A stretch of 6,062 nucleotides of DNA, from the NCBI GenBank assembly GCA_007129145.1, contig SKWC01000086.1:1-6062 (forward strand), written 5' to 3'. Every line of letters begins with the position of its first letter. The first letter of the stretch is position 1. The notes below the pieces were generated by a model. It made no database searches and had not been told where the DNA came from. It saw only the letters and a program-made list of their open reading frames with translations. Of the stretch, positions 1 to 6,062 are shown one piece after another. The translations under genes and the position numbers were made by a program. This DNA is from Rubritepida sp. (GTDB taxonomy: Bacteria > Pseudomonadota > Alphaproteobacteria > Acetobacterales > Acetobacteraceae).

Positions 1-202
1 GCGCCGGGATGGCGGCGGGCGGGCCGGCGGGCATGGGCGGCGGCTTGCTGCTGTACCAGCGATAGGCGCCCAGCGCCGCGGCGATGATGCCGATCCACAG
101 CAACGCCACGCCGATCCGCTTCCCCCAGCGGGCGCGCGGGGGCGCCACCAGGGTGGCGCGCGGCGGCGCCTCGCCTGGGGGACCGGCTTCCAACACGTTC
201 AT
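1..202 (-). CDS. Membrane-anchored protein start, probably RND-type efflux periplasmic adaptor (3' part beyond window)
   Basis: An open frame begins with ATG at 200-202 and runs off the left edge after 67 codons. The protein starts with a Pro/Ala-rich cytoplasmic stretch (1-24), then RWGKR (25-29), one hydrophobic helix (about 30-47, GVALLWIGIIAAALGAY), then RWYSSKPPP and a Pro/Ala-rich linker. A short basic cytoplasmic tail, one helix and a proline-rich periplasmic linker are typical of membrane fusion proteins of MdtA/AcrA-type pumps, but no diagnostic lipoyl or hairpin domain is visible, so the function is a guess from architecture. Other single-pass proteins remain possible. No good ribosome-binding site is seen; a 16-bp palindrome ends three bases before the start codon. 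The 115 bp gap to the permease stop suggests a separate unit from the tcu operon. Confidence 0.6.
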   Translation of the reverse strand, partial: MNVLEAGPPGEAPPRATLVAPPRARWGKRIGVALLWIGIIAAALGAYRWYSSKPPPMPAGPPAAIPA

Positions 203-205
203 GGC

Positions 206-221
206 CGCGACCGCGGTCGCG
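206..221. promoter_or_regulatory. Perfect 16-bp palindrome just upstream of the adaptor-like gene
   Basis: CGCGACCGCGGTCGCG is an exact palindrome with no central spacer. It ends three bases before the ATG of the gene at 1-202 and lies in the 115 bp gap after the permease stop. Its place suits a dimeric repressor operator or a structure that hides the start region, but no matching second copy was seen in the window. Palindromes of this size can arise by chance in such GC-rich DNA, so function is unproven. Confidence 0.35.
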
Positions 222-317
222 CGGGGTGACGCTGCATCGCGGGGATATTGGCACGAACTCCGGCCCTGCGCCCCTTGATCCGACGCAACAAACCGTGTCG
301 CGAGGCCGGCGTGGCGG

Positions 318-2270
318 CTATCCCGTGGCGGGCCGCCTGCGCCCCAGCAGCCACAGCCCCAGGATGGTGGCCACCGCGAGGCCGAGGCCGATCTTGTCCG
401 ATCCGCCCTCGGGCACCAGCAGCATCAGCCCCGCCACCAGTATGGCCGCACGCGCCCAGGGGGGCGTGCGGCCCAGGCCGTAGACATAGCCCTCGAACGC
501 CGAGGCCAGCATCAGTATGGCGAAGCCCGCCGTGGCAACGGATTGGATGATCACCATCGTCTCGCCACGCAGGATCAGCGCCGGCTGCAGCACGAACAGC
601 ACCGGCAGCAGCATCAGCAGGATTCCGATGCGCAGCGCGGTCACGCCGGTCTTCATCGGGCTGGATTTGGCGATGGAGGCGGCGGCGATGGCGGCCAGCG
701 CCACCGGCGGGGTGATGAAGGAGACGATGCCCCAGTACAGGACGTACAGATGCGAGGCCATGGGATCGAGCCCCGCCTGCACCAGCGCCGGGGCCAGCAC
801 AATGGCCAGGAAGATGTAGCAGGCGGACGCCGTCATCCCCATGCCCAGGATGAAGGAGGTGATGGCGCCGAAGAACAGCAGCAGACCGATGTTGCCGCCG
901 GCGAACTGCACCAATTCGCGCGAGAAGGCGGTGGCCACGCCGGTGATGGAAAGCGCGCCGATGATGAGGCCGATGCCCGCGATCAGCGCCACGATCTGCG
1001 CCACGATCTGCCCCGACTGCACCACCAGCTCGCAGAAGGCGCGCAGGCCGAAGCCCGTGCTGCGGGAGCGCAACACCGCTATGACCAGCAGGAACAGGCA
1101 CACCCAGAAGGGCGCCTGCGCCTCGATCCGGTAGGTCAGCAGCAGCACCGTCAGCCCGACAATGGCGGCGATGAAATACCAACCCGAGGCCAGGGTGGGC
1201 AGGACGGGCGGCACCTCGCTGCGCGCCACCCCGCGCAGCCCGTGGCGCAGCGCATAGAGGTCGGTCTGTAGGAAAAGCGCCGCATAGAACAGCAGGGACG
1301 GCAACAGTGCCGCCAGCATCACCTCGGCATAGGGCACGTCCAGGAAATTCGCCATGATGAAGGCCGCCGCCCCCATCACGGGCGGCATCAGCGCGCCGCC
1401 GGTGGAGGCGCAGGCCTCGACGGCGCCCGCATAATGCGGCGCATAGCCGCAGCGCTTCATGGTCGGGATGGTCAGCGTGCCGGTGGTCAGCACATTCGAG
1501 GTGGGGCTGCCCGAGAGCATCCCGAAGGTGGCCGATGACACCACCGCCACCTTGGCCGGCCCCCCGCGCGAGGTGCCCATCAACGCCAGCGCGAAATTCA
1601 TGAAGAAGGTGGCCCCGCCGGTCGCCGAGAGCACCACGCCGAACACCAGGAAGCCGATCAGCGTGTCGGAGACCACCTGCATCGGAATGCCGAAGATGGC
1701 CTCGGTGCCGAAGACATATTCGCGCACCATGTCCAGCGGCTCGAACTGCACACCCCACAGGAAGCCGGGGAAGGAATCGGCGAACAACGGGAAGATTCCG
1801 AAGGTGAGGCAGGCGATGAACAGCACGATCTCGCCGGTGCGGCGCACCCCGTCCAGCACCATCAGCACCAGCAGCAAGCCGAGCCAGGCCACCCAGTCGG
1901 GCGAGACGACATTCCAGCCGGCGAGCTGGATGGTCAGCGACACCGAGGCCAGCCAGAGCCCGAGCCCCAGCGTTGCGGCCGCCAGGATCCAGTCGAACCA
2001 GCGCACCCGGTCGCGGTGGGATTTCAGCGCGGGGAAGGCCAGGAAGGCCACGGCGCCGAAGAAGCCCACGACCATGTAGTAGAAGGAGGTGCTGATCGGC
2101 TGGAAGCCAAACAGGCCCAGGTTGAAGATCTGGTTGACCGTGACGCCGAGCCCGATGCTCGACAGCACGAACACCGCCCAGAAGGCGGCGCCGGTCAGGC
2201 GCGTGGAGCGCGCCTCCGGGTCCTCCGGCACCTTGGGGGACAGGGGTAGCGGCACGGCGGTGCTGGACAT
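318..2270 (-). CDS. TRAP transporter fused permease (DctQ-DctM), TAXI-type
   Basis: Inner-membrane importer driven by an ion gradient, working with the TAXI receptor encoded just upstream. It is 650 residues with many hydrophobic helices. The N-terminal part (about 25-175) corresponds to the small DctQ subunit and the rest to the large DctM subunit, fused as is normal for TAXI-type systems. Signature regions of DctM are clear: SSATFGMLSGSPTSNV (245-260), TIPTM (267-271), then AGAVEACASTGGALMPPVMG (281-300). The second half repeats the pattern with LGMGMTASACYI (475-486) and SFITPPVALAAIAAASIA (517-534). The start ATG has only a weak purine-rich sequence upstream (a GGGA about ten bases away), so translation may be lower than for the receptor. 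It ends in TAG after a basic RRR tail. The substrate follows from the tcuAB neighbours and is inferred. Confidence 0.92.
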   Translation of the reverse strand: MSSTAVPLPLSPKVPEDPEARSTRLTGAAFWAVFVLSSIGLGVTVNQIFNLGLFGFQPISTSFYYMVVGFFGAVAFLAFPALKSHRDRVRWFDWILAAATLGLGLWLASVSLTIQLAGWNVVSPDWVAWLGLLLVLMVLDGVRRTGEIVLFIACLTFGIFPLFADSFPGFLWGVQFEPLDMVREYVFGTEAIFGIPMQVVSDTLIGFLVFGVVLSATGGATFFMNFALALMGTSRGGPAKVAVVSSATFGMLSGSPTSNVLTTGTLTIPTMKRCGYAPHYAGAVEACASTGGALMPPVMGAAAFIMANFLDVPYAEVMLAALLPSLLFYAALFLQTDLYALRHGLRGVARSEVPPVLPTLASGWYFIAAIVGLTVLLLTYRIEAQAPFWVCLFLLVIAVLRSRSTGFGLRAFCELVVQSGQIVAQIVALIAGIGLIIGALSITGVATAFSRELVQFAGGNIGLLLFFGAITSFILGMGMTASACYIFLAIVLAPALVQAGLDPMASHLYVLYWGIVSFITPPVALAAIAAASIAKSSPMKTGVTALRIGILLMLLPVLFVLQPALILRGETMVIIQSVATAGFAILMLASAFEGYVYGLGRTPPWARAAILVAGLMLLVPEGGSDKIGLGLAVATILGLWLLGRRRPATG

Positions 2271-2300
2271 GCGGGCGGGGTCCCGGCAGCGGGTAATGAA

Positions 2301-2326
2301 CCGCCGCCGGAAGGCTCCGGCGGCGG
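2301..2326 (-). promoter_or_regulatory. Perfect 11-bp stem-loop between receptor and permease genes
   Basis: Arms at 2301-2311 and 2316-2326 are exact inverted repeats with a four-base loop (2312-2315). In the transcript the stem is CCGCCGCCGGA pairing with UCCGGCGGCGG, all but one pair being G-C. It lies in the 80 bp between the receptor stop and the permease start. It is followed by UUCAUUACC rather than a U-run, so full termination is unlikely. Stem-loops at this position commonly stabilise the upstream binding-protein message or reduce read-through into the permease gene, giving more receptor than permease; that role is inferred here. Confidence 0.65.
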
Positions 2327-2350
2327 AAGATCAGCGCCTGGGCGCCGTGC

Positions 2351-3496
2351 TCAGCTGATGCTGGCCAGCACGGCCTCGCGCCGTTCGCCCCAGGCGGCGG
2401 CGAAATCCGCGGCCTCGCGCTCGCGGTTGGCAGGCAGGAACTCGGCCCAGGCGGCCCGCAGGCGGTTATTGCGCTCCAGCGTCGCGTCCTGCCAGGTCTG
2501 GCGCTCGGCATTCCACAGCCCCTGCTCCTGCAGGAAGCGCACCGCGCCCGGGTGGAAGGCGGCATCCATCGGCGGCGAGCCGGATTCCGCCAGCGCCCAG
2601 CGCGGCATGGTGGCGTTCACGTCCTTGTAGAGGTCGAAGGTGCCGTGGATGCCCTGCATCAGCGCGAAGACCTCGGCCTCCGACGCGTCGGAGCGCACCG
2701 TGATCATGGGATAGCGGTAGCCCATGACATTGGCCGGGTTGCTGGCGGAGACGCCCGAGCCCACCGTCTCCGCGATCGGCTCGGCGAAGGACACGACGCG
2801 GCGCATCGCCTCCCAGCCCGCCGCGTTGTTCGGGTCCAGCTCGACCCAGGAGATGCCGCGCGGGCTCGCTTCCAGCTCGCGCAGGACGGCGGTGTTCACC
2901 GCGGCCCCGGCGCAGTCGGCGCGGCCCTCGATCAGCGCGCGCAGGCTCGCGACATAGGAGGGGAACTGCACCAGCTCCACATCGTCCAGCGTGAGGCCGG
3001 CGAAGGCCAGCACCGGCATGACCTTGATGTTCACCGAGGAATTGGCCGGCACCCAGGCCATGCGCTTGCCGCGCAGATGCTCGGGGCGGGTGATGCCGCT
3101 CTCGCGCGTGGCGACGACCGAGAAGGCGTTGCGCCGGCCCATCAGCACCCGGTAGTCCTGCGGGCCCCAGTCGGGGGTGGCGTATTCGTAGATGCCCTCG
3201 GCGGCGAAGAACAGCTCATTCGCCAGCCACGCGTGGGAGACGCGGCCCTGGCGCAGCGGCAGGATGCGGCCGATCGAGGTGCCGGACGGCAGCAGGCGCA
3301 CGCGCGTGCCATGGGCGCGGCCCAGCGCGTCGGAGATGGCGGAAGCCTCGACATAGCCGGCCGAGCCCACGTCATAGACGGACCAGACCATGGTGGACGG
3401 CAGGTTGGCGAGGGGAGTCTGCGCGATGGCGGGCGCGGCGAGGCTGGCGCTACCGATGCCAGCGCCCAGCACGAAGCTTTGGCGACGGGTGAACAT
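2351..3496 (-). CDS. TAXI family TRAP transporter solute-binding receptor
   Basis: Periplasmic receptor that captures the substrate and delivers it to the TRAP permease encoded next. The 381-residue protein begins with a signal peptide: twin arginines (R4, R5) then a hydrophobic stretch and APAIA before a likely cleavage after residue 25. The RR-Q-S-F-V pattern resembles a Tat signal but has one residue too many between RR and F, so Sec or Tat export is open. TAXI-type features are the first strand WSVYDVGSAGY (38-48), LPSGTSIGRILPLRQG (69-84), the LRGKRMAWVP block (141-150) and a second-lobe segment VQFPSYVASLRALIEGRAD (176-194). It is somewhat longer than the roughly 320 residues usual for TAXI proteins. 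The start is set by a strong ribosome-binding site; an ATG 14 bp upstream is out of frame. It follows tcuB by 86 bp, so tricarballylate or a similar tricarboxylate is the inferred ligand. Confidence 0.88.
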   Translation of the reverse strand: MFTRRQSFVLGAGIGSASLAAPAIAQTPLANLPSTMVWSVYDVGSAGYVEASAISDALGRAHGTRVRLLPSGTSIGRILPLRQGRVSHAWLANELFFAAEGIYEYATPDWGPQDYRVLMGRRNAFSVVATRESGITRPEHLRGKRMAWVPANSSVNIKVMPVLAFAGLTLDDVELVQFPSYVASLRALIEGRADCAGAAVNTAVLRELEASPRGISWVELDPNNAAGWEAMRRVVSFAEPIAETVGSGVSASNPANVMGYRYPMITVRSDASEAEVFALMQGIHGTFDLYKDVNATMPRWALAESGSPPMDAAFHPGAVRFLQEQGLWNAERQTWQDATLERNNRLRAAWAEFLPANREREAADFAAAWGERREAVLASIS

Positions 3497-3500
3497 GATG

Positions 3501-3508
3501 CTCCCTCC
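3501..3508 (-). promoter_or_regulatory. Ribosome-binding site of the TAXI receptor gene
   Basis: On the minus strand the bases read GGAGGGAG. The GGAGG core (3504-3508) sits seven bases before the ATG at 3494-3496, a near-ideal Shine-Dalgarno site. It fixes the receptor start and argues against the out-of-frame ATG at 3508-3510, which overlaps it. It is clearly stronger than the sites before tcuB or the permease, fitting the need for more receptor than permease. Confidence 0.85.
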
Positions 3509-3514
3509 ATGACT

Positions 3515-3564
3515 TTCGTTGTTATCCCGCAGCCTCCCCCAGGAAGGCCGCGGATGTCAACGAA
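3515..3564 (-). promoter_or_regulatory. Long imperfect stem-loop in the tcuB-receptor gap
   Basis: In the transcript the two ends pair over seven bases (UUCGUUG with CAACGAA). Inside, after two mismatches, come four pairs, a bulged G, seven pairs including one G-U, a bulged U, two pairs and a UGGG loop. That gives about 20 pairs in 50 bases. The structure ends six bases before the receptor's ribosome-binding site and leaves that site free. Likely roles are protecting the downstream mRNA end or partly separating tcuAB from the transporter genes. There is no U-tract after it, so it is not a standard terminator. Pairing was done by eye. Confidence 0.55.
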
Positions 3565-3582
3565 GCGAATGGAGGGCGCGGA

Positions 3583-4734
3583 TCAGGCCGCCGCGCCGGC
3601 GGGCTTGGCGGCTGGCTTCGTCGCCGCGGGCTTGGCGGCCCGGCGCTTCTCCTGCGCGTTGCGCAGCAGCGCGAGGCCCCGATACACGCCATGCACCATC
3701 TTGCTGTAGGGCATCAGCAGGAAGAAGGCGAGAACGAAGCCCAGATGCAGCGCAAGCAGCACGCCCATTGCGCCGGTTCCGCGCAGCCCGTGCAGCAGAA
3801 GCCCCAGGGAGGCGGTCAGCAGCAGCAGCGCCAAAAGGGCGTATTCGCTGCCCAGCAGCTTCTTCGCCACCGGCACCGGGTCCGTCACGATCTTCACCCG
3901 GATCAGCCCCACCGCGCCGATGACCAGCAGGACCCCGCCCCAGACACCGAGTTGCTTCGGAAGGCTGAAGAAGGCGTGCGGCGGTTCCCAGCCCAACGCG
4001 TAGTGGTAGAAGGCGCTGAGGCCATGGCCCGCCATGGCCAGCATGAAGCCGTAGAAGACGGCATGGTGCAGCCAGCGCCGGGTCTGGCTGAAGCTGTCGT
4101 CCAGGTCGTTGCAGCCATGGCCGCCGCCGCCCAGGTTGCGCAGCGTCAGGATGTCCACCGCCGCGGTGGCCACCGGCCCCGGCGTGATGGGCGCCTGCCC
4201 CGCGCCGGGCGCGGTGCCGCGCCAGTAGCGCAGGGCGCCCATGGTCATGGCGAAGGCCGCGTAGCCCACGGACAACACGACCATCCCCGTGATCAGCCAG
4301 CCGGGGATGATGCGGAAGAAGGTGCCGGTGCCGGTCTGCGCCGCGAAGAGGATGGCGGGGTCCTGCAGCGCGACGGTCAGCAGCAGCACCAGCGTCACCA
4401 CCACCGCCGTCACCAGCATCACCACCGTGCCGTTGCGCTCGAACAGCCGGCCCATGGCGGGCGGCCAAGCGTATTGCGCGTAGCTCTCGCCGCGGATGGT
4501 GGCGAAGGTCTCGGGGACGTTCACGCCGAAGGGGTGCGGCGGCGCGTATTGGCAGGCGTGGTAGCAGCCCTTGCAGCCATGGCAGAGATTGGCGAGGTGC
4601 GTGAGGTCGCCGGTCGAGAACTCACGGCGCATCGCCATGGCCGGGAACACCGCGCAATAGCCCTCGCAGTAGCGGCAGGCGTTGCAGATTTCCATCTGCC
4701 GCCGCGCTTCGGTGGTCGCCTCAGTTTCGTGCAT
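3583..4734 (-). CDS. tcuB: Tricarballylate utilization protein TcuB, membrane Fe-S electron-transfer protein
   Basis: Reoxidises the FADH2 of TcuA and passes electrons to the membrane; the Salmonella homologue is reported to use 4Fe-4S clusters and heme. The 383-residue protein has a cytoplasmic ferredoxin-like head with two cysteine sets, C17-C20-C23-C27 and C51-C54-C57-C61, both C-x2-C-x2-C-x3-C. About six hydrophobic helices follow: 103-123, 140-163, 223-245, 262-281, 297-316 and 322-342. His223, 224, 237, 244, 315, 330 and 348 in or near helices are candidate heme ligands (inference). The segment GGGGHGCNDLDD (202-213) before helix 3 resembles the conserved loop of the TcuB/CitB family. 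The start ATG lies inside the 3' end of tcuA, with GAAGAGG nine bases upstream (4744-4750) as a plausible ribosome-binding site. The tail (364-383) is an Ala/Lys/Pro repeat, probably disordered. Confidence 0.9.
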   Translation of the reverse strand: MHETEATTEARRQMEICNACRYCEGYCAVFPAMAMRREFSTGDLTHLANLCHGCKGCYHACQYAPPHPFGVNVPETFATIRGESYAQYAWPPAMGRLFERNGTVVMLVTAVVVTLVLLLTVALQDPAILFAAQTGTGTFFRIIPGWLITGMVVLSVGYAAFAMTMGALRYWRGTAPGAGQAPITPGPVATAAVDILTLRNLGGGGHGCNDLDDSFSQTRRWLHHAVFYGFMLAMAGHGLSAFYHYALGWEPPHAFFSLPKQLGVWGGVLLVIGAVGLIRVKIVTDPVPVAKKLLGSEYALLALLLLTASLGLLLHGLRGTGAMGVLLALHLGFVLAFFLLMPYSKMVHGVYRGLALLRNAQEKRRAAKPAATKPAAKPAGAAA

Positions 4735-6062
4735 GCTTCGCCGCCTCTTCCCCCGCGATCCGGCCGAACACGGTGCCGATGGTCATCCCGAAACCTGCCA
4801 GGTAGCCCTGGCCCAGGATGTTGCCAGACATGATCTCGCCGCTGGCCCAGAGGTTCCCGCTGGGCGTGCCGTCGGCCATCAGCACCCGGGCGCGGTCGTT
4901 CACCTTCACGCTGAGGAAGGTGAAGGTGATGCCCGGCGCCAGCGGATGGCCAATGAAGGGCGGCGTGTCGATGCGCCGCGCCCAGTGGCTCTTGGGCGGC
5001 GCGAGGCCCTCGGTGCGGCAGTCGTCGGGCACCATGGGCTGGAAGGTGCCGTCCACCACCGAGGCGTTGTAGCGATCCACCAGCGCCTCCAGCCGGTCCG
5101 GATCGATGCCGAGCTGCCCCGCCAGTTCGCGGATGCTGTCCGCGCGCATCGGCGGGAAGACGCTGGGCAGGTAGTTGTTCACGGCCTTGCTGTCGGTGAT
5201 GGCATAGGCGCGCGAATTGGGCTGCTGGGCGATCATGCGGCCCCAGATGGCGTAGCGCTTGGGCCAGACATCCTCGCCCTCGTCGTAGAAGCGCTCGACC
5301 TTCTGGTTCACCACGATGGAGAAGGGCACGCAGTCCAGCCGCATGGCCAGGCCCCCATCCTCCATCGGTGCGCGCGCGTCATTGGCGACGGAATGGAACT
5401 GGGTGGGGTCGCCCACCTGCTGCACCCCCTGCCCCAGCAGGTCCTTCAGCACCGTGCCCTGGGCATAGGGCGTGCCGCGGATCTGGAAGCGGTCGGCGGC
5501 GTCGCCCCAGTACTCGCGCAGCCATTCGCGGTTGGCCTGGAACCCGCCGGCCGAGGCGACGATCGCCTTGAAGCGGATGCGCTGCGGAAAGCCGCGCCAG
5601 GAGACGATGGCCTCGGTCGCGAAGCCCTCCTCCATGCGGATGTGCTGCACCTCGGTGTCGTAGAGGATCTCGATGCCGAGCTTTTCCGCCGTGCGGTACA
5701 GCGCGTTCACCAGCGCCTTGCCGCCGCCCAGGAAGAAGGCGTTGGTGCGCGACAGCGACAGCGTGCCCGACAGGCTGGGCTGGAACACCACGCCGCATTC
5801 GCGCAGGAAATCCGGCGCGTGCTGGCTGGCGCGGATGGTCATGCGCGCCAGCGCTTCATCCGTGCGGCCGGCGGTGACGCGGTTCAGGTCGTCCCAGTAC
5901 TCCTCCTCGAGGTAGGAGTCGGTCAGCACATCCGTGGGTGCGGTGTGCATCGCGCGCAGATTGCGGGTGTGGCGGGAGTTGCCGCCGCGCATCGGCTTGG
6001 GCGCGTGCTCGGCCACCACGACGGAGGCGCCCATCTTGCGGGCGGTGATGGCGGCGCACAGC
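4721..6062 (-). CDS. tcuA: FAD-dependent tricarballylate dehydrogenase TcuA (5' end cut by window edge)
   Basis: Oxidises tricarballylate to cis-aconitate in the characterised Salmonella pathway, reducing bound FAD; belongs to the fumarate reductase/succinate dehydrogenase flavoprotein family. The window shows 446 codons plus stop TGA. The frame stays open to the edge, and the nine residues before the first internal ATG (6032-6034) continue the family pattern (LCAAITARK), so that ATG is not the true start; perhaps 20 residues carrying the Gly-rich FAD motif lie outside. Visible residues: second strand of the Rossmann fold ending in an acidic residue (VVVAE, 14-18), the family block RGGNSRHTRNLR (25-36), a nucleotide-binding AGGF turn (about 171-174), and a C-terminal FAD/capping segment with ASGE and GQGYLAGFGMTIG (403-446). 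It overlaps tcuB by 14 bp, which suggests coupled translation. Family and partner agree, so the name is firm; the exact substrate here is inferred and could be a related tricarboxylate. Confidence 0.9.
   Translation of the reverse strand, partial: LCAAITARKMGASVVVAEHAPKPMRGGNSRHTRNLRAMHTAPTDVLTDSYLEEEYWDDLNRVTAGRTDEALARMTIRASQHAPDFLRECGVVFQPSLSGTLSLSRTNAFFLGGGKALVNALYRTAEKLGIEILYDTEVQHIRMEEGFATEAIVSWRGFPQRIRFKAIVASAGGFQANREWLREYWGDAADRFQIRGTPYAQGTVLKDLLGQGVQQVGDPTQFHSVANDARAPMEDGGLAMRLDCVPFSIVVNQKVERFYDEGEDVWPKRYAIWGRMIAQQPNSRAYAITDSKAVNNYLPSVFPPMRADSIRELAGQLGIDPDRLEALVDRYNASVVDGTFQPMVPDDCRTEGLAPPKSHWARRIDTPPFIGHPLAPGITFTFLSVKVNDRARVLMADGTPSGNLWASGEIMSGNILGQGYLAGFGMTIGTVFGRIAGEEAAKHARN

Noticed and set aside
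203..317. Possible promoter or terminator for the left-hand gene
   Set aside because: No convincing -35/-10 pair and no stem followed by a T-run could be found by eye; only the palindrome stands out.
2330..2359. Six-base inverted repeat (ATCAGC/GCTGAT) spanning the receptor stop codon
   Set aside because: Short arms partly fixed by coding, and a much stronger stem-loop lies immediately downstream; not counted as separate.
199..2565. A 788-codon open frame on the minus strand across the permease gene
   Set aside because: It is a shadow frame in GC-rich DNA: its protein is rich in H, R, G and A with no family pattern, while the overlapping 318-2270 frame has clear TRAP permease motifs.
3142..3510. 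Alternative minus-strand frame starting at the ATG at 3508-3510
   Set aside because: That ATG overlaps the ribosome-binding site of the receptor gene and its frame gives an S/P/R-rich protein without a family pattern.
2552..3709. Long plus-strand open frame opposite the receptor gene
   Set aside because: Low-complexity H/R/G/D/Q protein with no recognisable domain, antisense to a clear TAXI receptor.
3691..4833. Long plus-strand open frame opposite tcuB
   Set aside because: Composition dominated by H, Q, R and G, as expected from the complement of a membrane-protein gene; no motif seen.
4721..6034. ATG at 6032-6034 as the start of tcuA
   Set aside because: The frame stays open upstream and the preceding residues LCAAITARK match the family's N-terminal region, so the gene continues past the edge.

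Overview
The window looks like chromosomal sequence of a high-GC alphaproteobacterium. Visibly about two thirds of bases are G or C, and the gene content (tcuAB beside a TAXI-type TRAP transporter) fits Acetobacteraceae such as the Roseomonas group. The lineage is an inference from composition and gene style; no marker gene is present.

Everything coding lies on the minus strand, so transcription runs from high to low coordinates. The order is: tcuA, an FAD tricarballylate dehydrogenase cut by the right edge (4721-6062); tcuB, its membrane iron-sulfur electron-transfer partner (3583-4734), overlapping tcuA by 14 bp; a periplasmic TAXI-family TRAP solute receptor (2351-3496); a fused DctQ-DctM TRAP permease (318-2270); and, after a 115 bp gap, the start of a one-helix membrane-anchored protein cut by the left edge (1-202), probably an RND-type periplasmic adaptor and probably a separate unit.

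The first four genes read as one uptake-plus-oxidation operon. The TAXI receptor captures a small carboxylate in the periplasm and the fused permease imports it with an ion gradient. TcuA then oxidises it (tricarballylate to cis-aconitate in the characterised system), and TcuB passes the electrons to the membrane. cis-Aconitate feeds the TCA cycle. In Salmonella the transport role belongs to TcuC, an MFS-type carrier; here a TRAP-TAXI system stands in its place, which hints at the ligand of this receptor.

The short intergenic gaps hold clear secondary structure: a long imperfect stem-loop just before the receptor's ribosome-binding site, a perfect 11-bp stem-loop between receptor and permease, and a perfect 16-bp palindrome just before the start codon of the adaptor-like gene. 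No tRNA, rRNA, CRISPR array, insertion sequence or phage signature was seen. No gap between genes exceeds 300 bases.
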